From Bacillota bacterium (GTDB lineage: Bacteria; Bacillota; Clostridia; Lachnospirales; Lachnospiraceae), in assembly GCA_023415595.1 (NCBI GenBank), contig JAEZJW010000148.1, positions 1-41,491 on the forward strand: a stretch of DNA of 41,491 bases. Direction: 5' to 3'. Every line of letters starts with the position of its first letter. The stretch's first letter is position 1. Shown in pieces: positions 18,901 through 27,830 of the stretch. The position numbers and the translations under genes were made by a program. A model generated the notes under the pieces. That model saw nothing but the letters and a program-made list of their open reading frames with translations. It was not told where the DNA came from and searched no databases.

Positions 18901-19516
18901 CTGGAGCAGCTGGATATCGATAACACCGATCGTTGTAAAGCCGAATAATGTAACAACTGATATGCTGGAGGGTACAGTTAAGATATCATGGAATCCTGTG
19001 TCAATCAACGACAGTTACGAAATAGAAATTGACGGAGTGAATGTCCAGACGACGGAAGGGGTATCCTATGAATTTGATTACTCATTATTCTATATGGAGC
19101 GCAAAATTCGGATCAGAGCGATAAGAAATAACATGGCCGGACAATGGTCAGAGCCGATTGAATTTTCGCAGCCGATGCCTGTTAGCACCACAGTATACAA
19201 GGGTGAGACCTTTGCGGTATTGCTTCCTGCCACGAATGTTGAGCTCGGAACCTATAAACTGACACTTACCTACAACACGGATGAGTTAGAACTGATAGAT
19301 GCATGTGAGATGACCTCGGAAATGGAGCTAAATTCTACCTACCTTGAAGATATCGGTGCACATGTCATGATTGATAACCAGGGAACAACTACAAGTATCT
19401 CCATAGTGGTAGAGGAAGAAAGTGGTATCAGTTTTACCGGATTAGTTAACAGCATCAGATTCAGAAGCAAGGTTACCGGAGAGACCACCCTGTTATACGG
19501 GGTTACCTTACGGTAG
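12908..19516 (+). CDS. Giant secreted subtilisin-like (S8) protease with Cys-rich modules, FN3 array and cohesin-like C-terminus
   Basis: A 2202-aa secreted serine protease. Signal peptide about 1-28 (ends SAYA); residues about 35-100 look like an I9-type propeptide; a Cys-rich insert (CILCGELVC, CECGC, CVPECTC) follows before the catalytic domain. All S8 residues are present: D262 (VFDTGID), H293 (GHGTAM), oxyanion N384 (AAGNGG) and S446 (SGTSPATQHVAG). Residues about 535-814 hold tandem zinc-ribbon-like modules (C-T-x-x-G ... C-x-x-CG ... LGH). About 11-13 fibronectin-III-type domains run to about residue 2090, recognisable by repeated SW/LW-D-x-V-x-G-A-x-x-Y-E-[IV]. The last 110 residues resemble a cohesin-type beta-sandwich (inference). 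GGGGGA precedes the ATG. It lies only 32 bp before the S8-RHS gene, so the two are probably co-expressed. It could process neighbouring secreted proteins or be a surface protease; the substrate is unknown. Confidence 0.88.
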   Translation: MRKRIWKGIVLMICITALFSTYGVSAYAAKGDKDNNTTKRVLVKYKKDNSMREDTFKQKNNKQKVRKYKKLNERNLYSIEVDSSGYGSLLQDSEIEFVEEDALVQLLSEPQEDNQSSEDIVLSQKKCILCGELVCSNQEECIDTTHEICNSCIFELFSDSLTGQDIEDGSVIVSPSEDNCECGCTEENHDQCLTGDCVPECTCNTDESGITSEISDGATETSNGSIITEQGDEQTWNFLRTKANYLHDNNILGDGIRVAVFDTGIDPGNEDLNVAGGISFVEGVSSYNDDNGHGTAMASILAAQYNCKGYVGISPNIELYSVKVLDQDGAGRYSNIIQGIDWAIQNDIDIITLSLGGYEYSQILEEAINHAIENNILIVAAAGNGGAENIMYPAAYSQVICVGATDRDNNIASYSNYGFQLDIVAPGTEVVTAGLNNSSITVSGTSPATQHVAGVAALLWSADRTLTNGHIKYLLYKNAFNLGEYNTCGHGLLDAVTSYFNLLNGNFPIYVEEGGNGNFINGLVDVGWDCVVYGQACSSHTMKEVNTPPTCTKDGLLTQICTKCGASSSVTVAKLGHNYKTTTKAATCTSDGSKITKCERCGNVSSSETINKLGHQTSSTTVPPTCTKDGKTTITCSRCTYKKETILDRVGHIEGPSKIGKDSNCKEEGYTVVNCSRSGCGLELRRDPIPKKPHNYINAGTPISATCKLQGYTPYSCSCGAVQKGDYTGPLDHNWSLVLTDPSTCTSEGANVYACINCGTGRVDPISKTGHDYSGHYESPTHSTNGHYWENYCRNCGSVSSSGYTTNSNCLSCTTPPSVSFVNLSGSTVLSETDLSFLPQIRVYDNENDTLTCRYYLDGSTSAIGTITVSGTKPEKTVAFTTPFSAANLTEGNHTIRATVKDSVAPLGEVTVTFKVDKSAPVINTHTITPSSKDVRFMVTATDAFSGLDATAYRYTVSGTATGWIASNNYTVSGLIPDTSYSYIVEVRDVRGHIASQTGNFSTKVETPAVTVTALHEDGLQIVVKDDNTSSTQYRVKIGEGYVDASGKITGIECWIMIPYDVEVNGKKIVLYGLEPNTLYSVTVSARNSLATEIVNSIIVSATTSPAAPVNISVTSKSHNHVSLTWDSVAGAVNYEIYRETIDELGNVTTAHSKVIATNYCYDGDVLPEQNYQYQIRSINQAGIYGKWSTPKLQAYTIPAPPDKVTGVTGTPQGTQIELTWNTISDAVGYLVEISYDGNTKQIYSATNGITFDTEVFNCQCDIKVKAFNIYNEAEPENTTYWENEGEFSDAIIQYTMADSPAINPISEEQITPNSITVSWDIKQNPESVIYRLCITQSDASVREIDIAGLVAIDNIITYQVTGLLPETIYSFRVKALNSINVETEWSDVMTAATLMDYPHVPGGLRATAKADRISLIWDEAEHAQSYQIEKNGTILIVDWPGTNYVDTDVQPDSEYLYRVKAVNTTGESDWSQNLVKKTLGNVPVPPTITLVSGSSISVTIEWTSAVEVSGYEIEADGQIYNIGTGTTFEHNGLAPGTTHVYAVRSRNVYGKSEWSSFATYRAKPLIPDIPVITQVLPSESQISLLWDPVEGASYYEVEIDGIIVGVTQALGYQYTFQEEAAAGSEHTVRVRAINESGEGGWTAPMPVLIPDDGAGSAPIIPIPSAPYPVCIATGSAIITIEWDAVPDATYYQLEADSTIIYTGSDSSYVHTGLMPGSSHQYRVLAGNLSGQSEWSEPILAATGLQYTTTPQNISFYRVDDGTTMLLWDQATGITNYRIEINGMLSPTVVTGTSISISTTPGELYNIRVGSVVEEDGIQSIDWSEEVTFRTARKLPGIPENIVIDAGPDSITISWTAVPGAIGYEIMGARQVFVSGNNTSYVLTGLIPSSSYIINVRAYNETGAGEWSEDKSVMTSEVLPGIPVNIFGEPYQPVYSTNGAVIRLRWDPVRRATSYDVEIRNSGLINYTTTNEFIAEGLEAGNTYQIRVRANSRTSTGAWSSWISITPIVVKPNNVTTDMLEGTVKISWNPVSINDSYEIEIDGVNVQTTEGVSYEFDYSLFYMERKIRIRAIRNNMAGQWSEPIEFSQPMPVSTTVYKGETFAVLLPATNVELGTYKLTLTYNTDELELIDACEMTSEMELNSTYLEDIGAHVMIDNQGTTTSISIVVEEESGISFTGLVNSIRFRSKVTGETTLLYGVTLR
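14512..15350 (+). repeat. Tandem Cys-pair modules (about 45-50 aa) within the subtilase
   Basis: Six or seven units repeat a PPTCTKDG-like or AATCTSDG-like start, a C-x-x-C[GT] centre and a LGH-like end. The paired cysteines and histidines suggest small structural metal- or disulfide-stabilised modules of the sort found in Clostridial surface proteins. They separate the protease domain from the FN3 array. Confidence 0.7.
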
Positions 19517-19548
19517 ATAAAAGCGTATAAGGAAGGGAGAATACATAG

Positions 19549-22500
19549 ATGAAGAGTTCCATCAGGAATAAATTAATAACCGGTATACTTGCTTTAGTAC
19601 TGGTCTGTACGAACTGTTACGTTCCGGAGGCATATGCTGCAAATAATAATGGTAAGGATAAGAAGGAATCCGTTCAGCAGCAGAGGATAAAAAAGAAGAA
19701 GAGTAATCAAAAGACGGACATTATCGTTAAATACAAGAATGATTCCAAGAGAGATAATACGATAAAGAATGTACAAACAAAGACCAGGGCCAAGAAGTTG
19801 GACCAGAAGAATTATATGCGGAAGCAGAAGGTCAGCGTCTATGAAATCGGAGAAGGCGATGACCTGAACAAGGTAATCAAGGAACTGAATGACGACCCGA
19901 ATGTCGAGTATGCACAGCCTAACTATCCCCTTTCGGTTGATAGCATTCCTACCGATCAGGAGTTTACGAACCAGTGGGCACTGTATAATGACGGACAGGA
20001 TGTGGACGGTTATACGGGAAGGGCAGGGGTCGATATCGGAGTAATCAATGCATGGGACCTGACCACTGGAAACAGTAAGACGGTAGTGGGAATCCTTGAT
20101 ACCGGAATAGACATCGAACATGATGACCTGGCAGCCAATATATACATCAATGAAGATGAGATCCCGGAGAATGGGATCGATGATGACGGGAACGGATATG
20201 TCGATGATGTGAACGGCTGGGACTTCTCTAACGATGATTCAAGTGTATTTGATTCAGCAACAACGGATGTCCACGGAACCTATGTGGCAGGAATCATAGC
20301 CGCTTCCTCTGATAACGGTGGGGTAGTTGGTGTTGCCCCGAACGCGAAGGTAATGCCACTAAAATTCATCCATGGAACCATGGGTTATACGTCGGATGCC
20401 ATCGAAGCGATAGAATATGCCATGAACATGGGAGTGGACATCGTAAACTGCAGTTTTGGAGGAACAGATAATAACCTGGCACTGAAGGATGCCATGGAAA
20501 GCAGCGGAATATTATTCATATGCTCAGCGGGAAACCGTGGAGCTGATACGGCAGGGAAACCGACTTATCCGGCAGCCTTTGATATTGATAACGTTCTCTC
20601 TGTTGCAGCCGTGGACAGTAAGGGTGTCCTGCCCGCCTTCTCAAGCTATGGGGCGAATGTAGATGTGGCGGCACCGGGCATCAGCGTGCTCAGTACCATA
20701 CCGCAGGATGAGGATAGCAGTACTGAGGATTATGATTACTATAGCGGTACCTCCGTATCAGCGGCAGTCACCAGCGGTATTGCAGCACTGGTAAAGAGCT
20801 ATCTTCCGAAGGAGGATAGCTTAGGGATCAGGGAGCGAATTCTTGGTGGGATTGTCCCCTGCAGCAGCCTGGAGGGCAAAGTAGCATCCGGCGGACGGGT
20901 GAATGCCTTTGGTGCACTTACCGGTACGCTGCAGCCGGAGGATGATTACGACGGAGAGGGTAATTATGATGATATCCTGCCCGTACCTGAAGAGGGAGAG
21001 GCTGATACCTGGTATATAATGGACGAGTTTGCCAGCAATGTGGAACGCTTCCATTATGGTGAGGGAGGAGTGAATCCTGCCTCCGGTAACTATTCCGTCA
21101 CCTGTACGGATATGAGCATACCGACACCGGGATTTTCAGTAGAAATCAGCAGAAGCTATAATTCCAGGAATCAGAGACAGACCCTGCTCGGTAGAGGATG
21201 GACCTTCGGTTTTGAAGGAGTAGTAACGGATAAAGGAAATATCGTTGAAGTCAGCCTTCCGAACGGAAGTGCCCATGCCTTCCATTATAAAAACGGTAAG
21301 TATATAGGGGAGGGAACCAGAGCATCCTTCGTAAGGAATATATCCGGGGTGGATATTCTTACGACGAAGGATCAGTACAAATATGGTTTTGATTCCTCCC
21401 ACCACAAGATGATTTATATGGAGGATAAGAACGGCAACCGGATCAATCTGACCTATCAGTCAGGTAAGCTTACTAAGATCACGGATACGGCAGGCAGGGA
21501 ATATACCCTGTCCTATAATGCCAAGAGCCTGCTTTCCGCAGTGACGGATCCTGCCGGAAGAAGTGTTGCTTATGAATATAATGCGAGCAATCTCCTTACG
21601 AAGGTAACAGATCCCCAGGGCGGGACACTTACTTATGAGTATGACAGCTCCCAGTTTCTTACGAAATTAATCGATCAGAATGGGCATACCTTCCAACAGC
21701 TCGCCTATAACCATAGCCCCGGGGATGCACAGAATAAAGTCATAGAGACAACTGATGCTGCCGGGGAGACCTGGTACTACAGCTATAACATGAACCAGCG
21801 GAACGCTACAATCACAAACAATGAGAATAAGAAGTGGACCTATTACTTCGATGCTGCCATGTTCACGATCCGTGTACAGGACCCGGAAGGAAGAAGTAAA
21901 TTAACCGAGTACACCTTCCAGGACAGCAACACCTATTATGGGGATGTCAAGGCAGAGATCGACCGGAGTGGCAACCGGACCGACTATGACGTGGATCTGG
22001 CAACCGGTAACGTGAAGAGAGCCATCTACCCGGACGGCGGAGCTAAGACCTTTGTATATGACCAGTGGAATAACGTGATAGAAGAATGCCTGGGTGAGAT
22101 GAAGGGGGATACCTTCCTTCCCCACAGGAGGACCTTCTATATCTATGATTCCAGTGGAAAGCGTCTGCTTAAGAAGGTACAGCCCCTGAATGGCACCGGG
22201 GATTATGTAGCAGGGAATATGACGGATTTCGCCGTAACCTCCTATGAGTACTATACGAAGAGCAATGCGAATTCCTCCTTCGGCTGCAACGTGGAAGGCC
22301 TGCTGAAATCAGTAACTGACCCGGAGGGAAATACCACGACATATACCTATAACAGTAATGGTGACACCGCCTCGGTAGCCGATGCGGCAGGAAATAAAAC
22401 CACCTATACCTATGACAGTATCGGACAGAAGCTTTCTGAAACAACCCCGACAGGAGATACCTTCCGCTGGAATTATGATAAGAACGGTATGGTGATCCGG

Positions 22501-25500
22501 GAGATACACCCGGACGGAGGAGTCAAGCGCACAGTCTATGATCCGGCCGGATATACACTTCTGGAAGTAAATCCGGTGCAGTATAAATCTGCGCAGGATA
22601 ACCCTGCTACCGGGGTATATTCAGGGACAGCAGGTACAAAGTACGAATGGTATGACAACGGTTATCAGAAGGCGCTGACAGATGCTGCAGGAAACCGCAC
22701 GGAATATACCTGGGATGTCTTCGGGAATAAACAGACGGAGAAGAAACCGAACGGTTCCATCTACCGTTACGAATACGATGTCCTGAAACGCCCGACGAAG
22801 ACTTATTATAAAGAGAATGGAACCGCTCCAGAGGTACTTCTTAGCGAAGCAAGCTATGGGATCCTGATGGACTGCAACACCCAGACCACAGTTACCTCCT
22901 ATACCGATTCCAGCCAGAAGTCAACGGTGACAACCATAAAAGACTATGCCGGTAGAGAGGTGGAGGTCCAATATGGCAGCTACAGCAGGGTAAGGACAGC
23001 TTATAATAAGGACGGCAGCATTAAGATTACCGTAGCTGCGAACGGAGCGATCACCTACCACCAGTACGATGCCCTTGGAAACCTGACCGGAACTTATAAG
23101 CCGATGTCCGTAGAGGAAGGCATCACGAAGTATTCCTGGACAGGCTATACCTACGACAAGGCCGGCCGGGTAACAGAGCAGAGGACCGAAAAGAGCCTTG
23201 TGACCTATGACCCTGAAAATCCCTCCAATCCGGCACCTTTGGACTGTTATGTGAAGCAGTATGTATATGAGGATACATACATAGCTGAAGAAACCGATTC
23301 CGACGGCAGAAGAACTGCCTATACATATGACGGGTTAGGAAGGGTATTAAAGAAAGAAGAAGCGGTATCAACAGAAGAGACAAGGATTACCGAGAAAACA
23401 TATAATTACTTAGGATTTCCAGTAAATATAACAAGAAAGGTAAGAGCTGGAGACATAGCAAAATATGACTACAAGGATAATAACTTGATAGATATTTCCG
23501 GAATGTATGAGTATGATCTGAATGGTAATCTAATCAGGTCTACAGATGCATCAGGAAATATTACAACCTATACCTATGATGCCATGAATCGCATCCTGAC
23601 CACTACAAAGATTCTAAAGGATGATTCCGGTAAGCCGCTCGGAGAGGCGATTACTTCACGTACCTATACCTGGGACGGGCAGCCTGCTAGTGATACCGAT
23701 GCCATGGGTCATACTACAACCTATGCATATAATGCAAGGGGAAACCAGATCAAAGTTACGGATGCAATCGGGAACACTTCCTATACCGTATATGACCGGA
23801 TGGGAAGAAAGATCGCCGCTGTATCTCCTAAGAATTATCAGGAAGGAAATGCGCTGAAGGATCTGGAACGTACCGAGTATCAGTACGATGAGCTCGGAAG
23901 AGTCACGAAGCAGACGGAGATCTATCAGAAGATGACCAGGGCTGCTGCGGGAGGTTGGACCCGGGAATGGGTACAGGTAGCAGCGAATACCTATGAATAC
24001 GATACCCTGGGGAATATCACAAAGACAACCGATGCCCTGGGTAATTACACAGAAACAGATTATAACCTGGCTGGAATGCCGGAGTATGTAACTGATGCTG
24101 AAACCGCATACAGAGGGCTTCCCTATACGGTGAAATATACTTACAACGGACTCGGGCAGAAGATTAAGGAGGCATATAACGGAGCAGTCTATACCTATAC
24201 CTATGACGGTGCCGGTAATGTCCTCCAGACCGTGGTGAATAATCGCATCAAATCTACGGTAACCTATGACCTTCTTGGACGTGCCATAGCACTGAGGGAT
24301 GGTAACGGTAATACGACATTCCAGAAATGGAATGCATTAGGCCAAGTATCCGAAACAATATCTCCGGGAGATGCCACGATACCGGGTAACCGTACTATTT
24401 ATCAGTATGATATCCTAGGTGATTTAATGCTGACAAAGGATTCTACTGGTGTGATGACAGCTTACACCTATGACAGTTTAGGCAAGAACTTAAGTATCAC
24501 AGTATCCGGGGAGTCAGGGGAAGAATCGATCACTACCCGTATGTCCTATGACCTGAATGGAAATGTATTATCCAGTACGGATGGCAATGGCAATACTACC
24601 TCCATGACCTATGATTCACTCGGCCGTAAGCTGACCGTGACGAATGCTTTGGGTCAGACAAAAGCTTATACCTATGATGCAAACGGTAAAACACTATCCG
24701 AAACAAACCATCTTGGCAACTCTACTCTGATGGTGTATGATGGAATTAATCGGTTAGTGGAAGTAAAGGACGCCTACGGCCGCATCGTACAGCAACTGAT
24801 GTATAACGATGCCAATGCACAGGAAAGCTCCTTCGATGCCTTAGGAAATGAAACGATCTACCACTACGACAGGAACTTAAAACAGAATGGGACTACGGAT
24901 GGGGAAGGTAACCATACTTATCAATCCTATGATTCCCGCGGTAACGTGAACAGCCAGACGGATGGGAACGGTAATACGACCACCTATGCCTATGATGGGG
25001 AGAACCGTCTGGTGAGTGTCGTCGATGCATTGGGGAACCGGACCTCTTATTCCTATGATGGGAATGGTAACGTCATCTCCCAGACGGATGGGAACCGGAA
25101 TACCACGACCTATACCTATAATACTGCCAACCTTCTGACTGCTCGGATCGATCCTGACGGAAACGGGAAGCTGGACAGGACAGAACGCTATACCTACTAT
25201 GCCAATGGGCTCATGGCTACGAAGACAGACCGTAACGGTGTGGTTACAACCTATGTCTATGACAGCTTCGGAAGGCTGTTATCAGAGGATGCCGGAGGGG
25301 AGCTGCAGAGCTATACCTATGATAATAATGGGAACCTGCTCACCATGACAGATTCGACCGGAGCTACGGTAAGGACCTATGATGCACTGAACAGAAACCT
25401 CACTAAGATTGTTCCCGGTATCGGAGAGAGCAGCTATGAATATGACCTTCCGGGAAGCACTGAGGGAGAATACGCTGAAGGATCAACAGACCCGAAGGGG

Positions 25501-27816
25501 AATGTGACAGTCAGAACCTATGACAGGGCAGGAAGACTATCCCTGGTACAGGTTGGTGAGGAAGATCCCACGGGATACAGCTTTTATCCGGATGGAAGCC
25601 GCCGACGGATCACCTATCCGGATGGGACGACCCAGACCTATACTTATAATAAGAATAAACAGATCACAAGCCTAATCAATGCAGGGAAGAATGGTACTAC
25701 ACTCTCTTCCTACCAGTATACCTACGACAGCGCCGGAAACCAGCTGACGAAGATGGAAGCCAAGGGTACCACTTGCTACTCATATGACAGCCTGAACCGG
25801 CTCAGTACCGTTACCGAACCGGGGGGAAGAGTAACAGACTATACCTATGACGGGGCAGGAAACCGAAGAACCGAGACAGTGCAATTAGGGGAAGGCTCCG
25901 TAAAGACTACCTATACCTATAATTCCCAAAACCGCCTTATCTCTACCCTGTCCACAAGCGGAGAGCTGACCAGGTACAGCTATGACGGCAACGGCAACCT
26001 GCTGAATAAAACATCAGGCATCAACCAGCTGAAAGATAACGGTACAGGAGCAGGGAATGTCCTTCCGAACTTCGGACTGATCATCTGTAAGGATAGCGTG
26101 GCAGGAAGCGGTACGAAGGATATGATCCTCTACTCCTATGACCACTTCAACCGCCTGACAGAGACAAAGTCAGAGAATAACACCTCCGGCTACCGTTACA
26201 ATGCACAGGGTTACCGTACAGAAAAGACCGTTAACGGACAAACCACAAGATATCTCTATGAGTATGACAAGGTGGTACTGGAGACGGATGGAGCTAACCG
26301 CCAGACTGCCTTCAACGTATATGGAAGCGGAAGCCTGCTCTACAGGGAAGCAACAGCAAATGGAGGCACGGAGGAATATTATTACCTGTATAATGCCCAT
26401 GGGGATGTAACCTCCTTAATTGACTCTGAAGGAGATATCGCAGCCACCTATGATTATGATGCCTTCGGCAATATCCTTGCAGAGACAGGAAGCGCTAATA
26501 ACAGCATCAAATATGCAGGCTACCAGTATGATGAAGAAAGCGAACTGTATTATCTGAATGCCAGATATTATGACAGTAACATAGCAAGATTTATCACAGA
26601 GGATACCTACCGCGGACAGGCAGATGATCCGCTTAGCCTGAATCTGTATACTTATTGTGCGAATAATCCGATTAAATACTGGGATCCAACCGGGCATGAA
26701 CTGTGGAAGCTTGATACATTAATTGATGAAGCTGGCGCGACAATGTTCCAGTACAAGGATAACATTATCATTACTGCTAATAAGGTTACTAAAGTATATA
26801 AGACAAATGAACTATTCAGTTTTAATAATGAAACCATTATTGATGACAGATTGTTTAAGGAGGATTTTTACTATCGTACCGAAGGCTTTAGTTCTAAGAA
26901 AAAATTAAAGCTTGACTCTAAAAATAATGATATATACGATCTTAATCCTGTAGAGTATACTTATGATGACTTAGTTAAGGCACCGATATTTAAGACATTA
27001 AATAGTTATCAACAAATGTATGTAGCAGATGCAGTAGATGCTTATGGTGTTGTTGGCTTATTCTTTGCTATGTATCATGTGGATGACTATATGTCTTTAC
27101 TTGAAAAGGAGAAGGTATCAGATAGAGAAGCATACCAGCTGGGATTGTCTTCTGAACTTCTGCCAAAGCTTGAATATCGTTTAAATCAAAACGGTTTTAC
27201 TATTTCAGATATGGACCGTATGGACCGCGAACAAAGAATTGCTGAAATTTGTTTCTCTGTAGGAATGACAATGGCAGCAAGGCCAGGCGGGTCAAATAAT
27301 GGGACGGGATACTTACCAAAAGGACCATATGATCCCGATTTCATTTTGATTAATGGTAAAGTATATAAGGCAACAACAGATCCATTTGGATACTTAGGAA
27401 CGGGTGTATGGAATCCTATTCAAGTTGAGGGAATTGGTAATACACTAAGTGGTAAATGGGTAAATGTGAATGAAAGTATGAGCGATGCTTCAAGGGCGTA
27501 TCAACAGCAAATTACTGGAAAAGAAGGTCAGGCGTTTTTACAAAACGGTGTTAAATTTGATGGTGAACATAATGGAACACTTATTGAAACAAAAGGAAGC
27601 TATAATAACTTTGTAAACAAGAAAACTGGTGAATTCTATGATTGGTTTAAAGGAAAGGATAGCTTAGTTGATCAAGCAAACAGACAAATAGTTGCTTCTG
27701 AGGGGGCACAAATTAACTGGTATTTCTCAGAACAGGCAAGTATGAATGCAACAAAAAGTCTTTTCCAAAGCCAAGGTATAAAAGGAATTAACTTTATTTT
27801 TGAACCTTTAAAATAA
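19549..27816 (+). CDS. Secreted S8 protease-RHS/YD-repeat polymorphic toxin with Tox-REase-5-like tip
   Basis: A 2755-aa export-competent toxin. In order: signal peptide (about 1-30, ends EAYA); I9-like propeptide (about 48-135, ends VEYAQPNYPL); complete S8 protease with D184 (ILDTGID), H242 (VHGTYVAG), N329 (SAGNRG) and S402 (SGTSVSAAV); DUF6531-like entry segment (NPASGNYS ... SRSYNSR ... GRGWTFGFEG, about 505-560); YD repeats (TYTYD-type, about 600-2250); RHS core end (YYLNARYYDSNIARFITEDT ... DPLSLNLYTY ... NPIKYWDPTGH, about 2325-2384); and an AT-richer variable tip (2385-2755). The last 100 residues look like a restriction-endonuclease-fold toxin: FDG D2671 then IETKG with E2680 and K2682, and a later Q-x-x-RQ. 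I assign Tox-REase-5 from memory of the family. The next gene looks like Imm52, which supports it. Likely released to the surface and possibly self-cleaved. Confidence 0.88.
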   Translation: MKSSIRNKLITGILALVLVCTNCYVPEAYAANNNGKDKKESVQQQRIKKKKSNQKTDIIVKYKNDSKRDNTIKNVQTKTRAKKLDQKNYMRKQKVSVYEIGEGDDLNKVIKELNDDPNVEYAQPNYPLSVDSIPTDQEFTNQWALYNDGQDVDGYTGRAGVDIGVINAWDLTTGNSKTVVGILDTGIDIEHDDLAANIYINEDEIPENGIDDDGNGYVDDVNGWDFSNDDSSVFDSATTDVHGTYVAGIIAASSDNGGVVGVAPNAKVMPLKFIHGTMGYTSDAIEAIEYAMNMGVDIVNCSFGGTDNNLALKDAMESSGILFICSAGNRGADTAGKPTYPAAFDIDNVLSVAAVDSKGVLPAFSSYGANVDVAAPGISVLSTIPQDEDSSTEDYDYYSGTSVSAAVTSGIAALVKSYLPKEDSLGIRERILGGIVPCSSLEGKVASGGRVNAFGALTGTLQPEDDYDGEGNYDDILPVPEEGEADTWYIMDEFASNVERFHYGEGGVNPASGNYSVTCTDMSIPTPGFSVEISRSYNSRNQRQTLLGRGWTFGFEGVVTDKGNIVEVSLPNGSAHAFHYKNGKYIGEGTRASFVRNISGVDILTTKDQYKYGFDSSHHKMIYMEDKNGNRINLTYQSGKLTKITDTAGREYTLSYNAKSLLSAVTDPAGRSVAYEYNASNLLTKVTDPQGGTLTYEYDSSQFLTKLIDQNGHTFQQLAYNHSPGDAQNKVIETTDAAGETWYYSYNMNQRNATITNNENKKWTYYFDAAMFTIRVQDPEGRSKLTEYTFQDSNTYYGDVKAEIDRSGNRTDYDVDLATGNVKRAIYPDGGAKTFVYDQWNNVIEECLGEMKGDTFLPHRRTFYIYDSSGKRLLKKVQPLNGTGDYVAGNMTDFAVTSYEYYTKSNANSSFGCNVEGLLKSVTDPEGNTTTYTYNSNGDTASVADAAGNKTTYTYDSIGQKLSETTPTGDTFRWNYDKNGMVIREIHPDGGVKRTVYDPAGYTLLEVNPVQYKSAQDNPATGVYSGTAGTKYEWYDNGYQKALTDAAGNRTEYTWDVFGNKQTEKKPNGSIYRYEYDVLKRPTKTYYKENGTAPEVLLSEASYGILMDCNTQTTVTSYTDSSQKSTVTTIKDYAGREVEVQYGSYSRVRTAYNKDGSIKITVAANGAITYHQYDALGNLTGTYKPMSVEEGITKYSWTGYTYDKAGRVTEQRTEKSLVTYDPENPSNPAPLDCYVKQYVYEDTYIAEETDSDGRRTAYTYDGLGRVLKKEEAVSTEETRITEKTYNYLGFPVNITRKVRAGDIAKYDYKDNNLIDISGMYEYDLNGNLIRSTDASGNITTYTYDAMNRILTTTKILKDDSGKPLGEAITSRTYTWDGQPASDTDAMGHTTTYAYNARGNQIKVTDAIGNTSYTVYDRMGRKIAAVSPKNYQEGNALKDLERTEYQYDELGRVTKQTEIYQKMTRAAAGGWTREWVQVAANTYEYDTLGNITKTTDALGNYTETDYNLAGMPEYVTDAETAYRGLPYTVKYTYNGLGQKIKEAYNGAVYTYTYDGAGNVLQTVVNNRIKSTVTYDLLGRAIALRDGNGNTTFQKWNALGQVSETISPGDATIPGNRTIYQYDILGDLMLTKDSTGVMTAYTYDSLGKNLSITVSGESGEESITTRMSYDLNGNVLSSTDGNGNTTSMTYDSLGRKLTVTNALGQTKAYTYDANGKTLSETNHLGNSTLMVYDGINRLVEVKDAYGRIVQQLMYNDANAQESSFDALGNETIYHYDRNLKQNGTTDGEGNHTYQSYDSRGNVNSQTDGNGNTTTYAYDGENRLVSVVDALGNRTSYSYDGNGNVISQTDGNRNTTTYTYNTANLLTARIDPDGNGKLDRTERYTYYANGLMATKTDRNGVVTTYVYDSFGRLLSEDAGGELQSYTYDNNGNLLTMTDSTGATVRTYDALNRNLTKIVPGIGESSYEYDLPGSTEGEYAEGSTDPKGNVTVRTYDRAGRLSLVQVGEEDPTGYSFYPDGSRRRITYPDGTTQTYTYNKNKQITSLINAGKNGTTLSSYQYTYDSAGNQLTKMEAKGTTCYSYDSLNRLSTVTEPGGRVTDYTYDGAGNRRTETVQLGEGSVKTTYTYNSQNRLISTLSTSGELTRYSYDGNGNLLNKTSGINQLKDNGTGAGNVLPNFGLIICKDSVAGSGTKDMILYSYDHFNRLTETKSENNTSGYRYNAQGYRTEKTVNGQTTRYLYEYDKVVLETDGANRQTAFNVYGSGSLLYREATANGGTEEYYYLYNAHGDVTSLIDSEGDIAATYDYDAFGNILAETGSANNSIKYAGYQYDEESELYYLNARYYDSNIARFITEDTYRGQADDPLSLNLYTYCANNPIKYWDPTGHELWKLDTLIDEAGATMFQYKDNIIITANKVTKVYKTNELFSFNNETIIDDRLFKEDFYYRTEGFSSKKKLKLDSKNNDIYDLNPVEYTYDDLVKAPIFKTLNSYQQMYVADAVDAYGVVGLFFAMYHVDDYMSLLEKEKVSDREAYQLGLSSELLPKLEYRLNQNGFTISDMDRMDREQRIAEICFSVGMTMAARPGGSNNGTGYLPKGPYDPDFILINGKVYKATTDPFGYLGTGVWNPIQVEGIGNTLSGKWVNVNESMSDASRAYQQQITGKEGQAFLQNGVKFDGEHNGTLIETKGSYNNFVNKKTGEFYDWFKGKDSLVDQANRQIVASEGAQINWYFSEQASMNATKSLFQSQGIKGINFIFEPLK
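22085..26700 (+). repeat. RHS/YD core block shared with two downstream copies
   Basis: This part of the intact gene is closely similar at DNA level to 30546-35163 and, from about 23330 on, to 37463-40833. The dense recurrence of acctatacctatga-type strings (Thr-Tyr-Thr-Tyr-Asp) adds short homologies throughout. Homology stops at the Asp-Pro-x-Gly-His junction, after which each copy has a different tip. Confidence 0.85.
27031..27432 (+). repeat. 402-bp pre-toxin block, copy 1 (direct repeat with 28988-29389)
   Basis: Encodes AVDAYGVVGL through GYLGTGVWNPI-x-VEG (134 codons). It recurs with identical length and only scattered substitutions in the downstream orphan cassette, where a different toxin tip follows. 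It is probably a pre-toxin linker and may act as a homology arm for tip exchange. Confidence 0.85.
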
Positions 27817-27830
27817 ATATGGAGGTAGAT

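Noticed and set aside
22169..22509. Minus-strand open frames inside the RHS cores (also near 26416-26697, 34805-34993, 37989-38363 and 39687-40280)
   Set aside because: They recur at equivalent places in each RHS copy as codon-bias shadows and lack ribosome sites.
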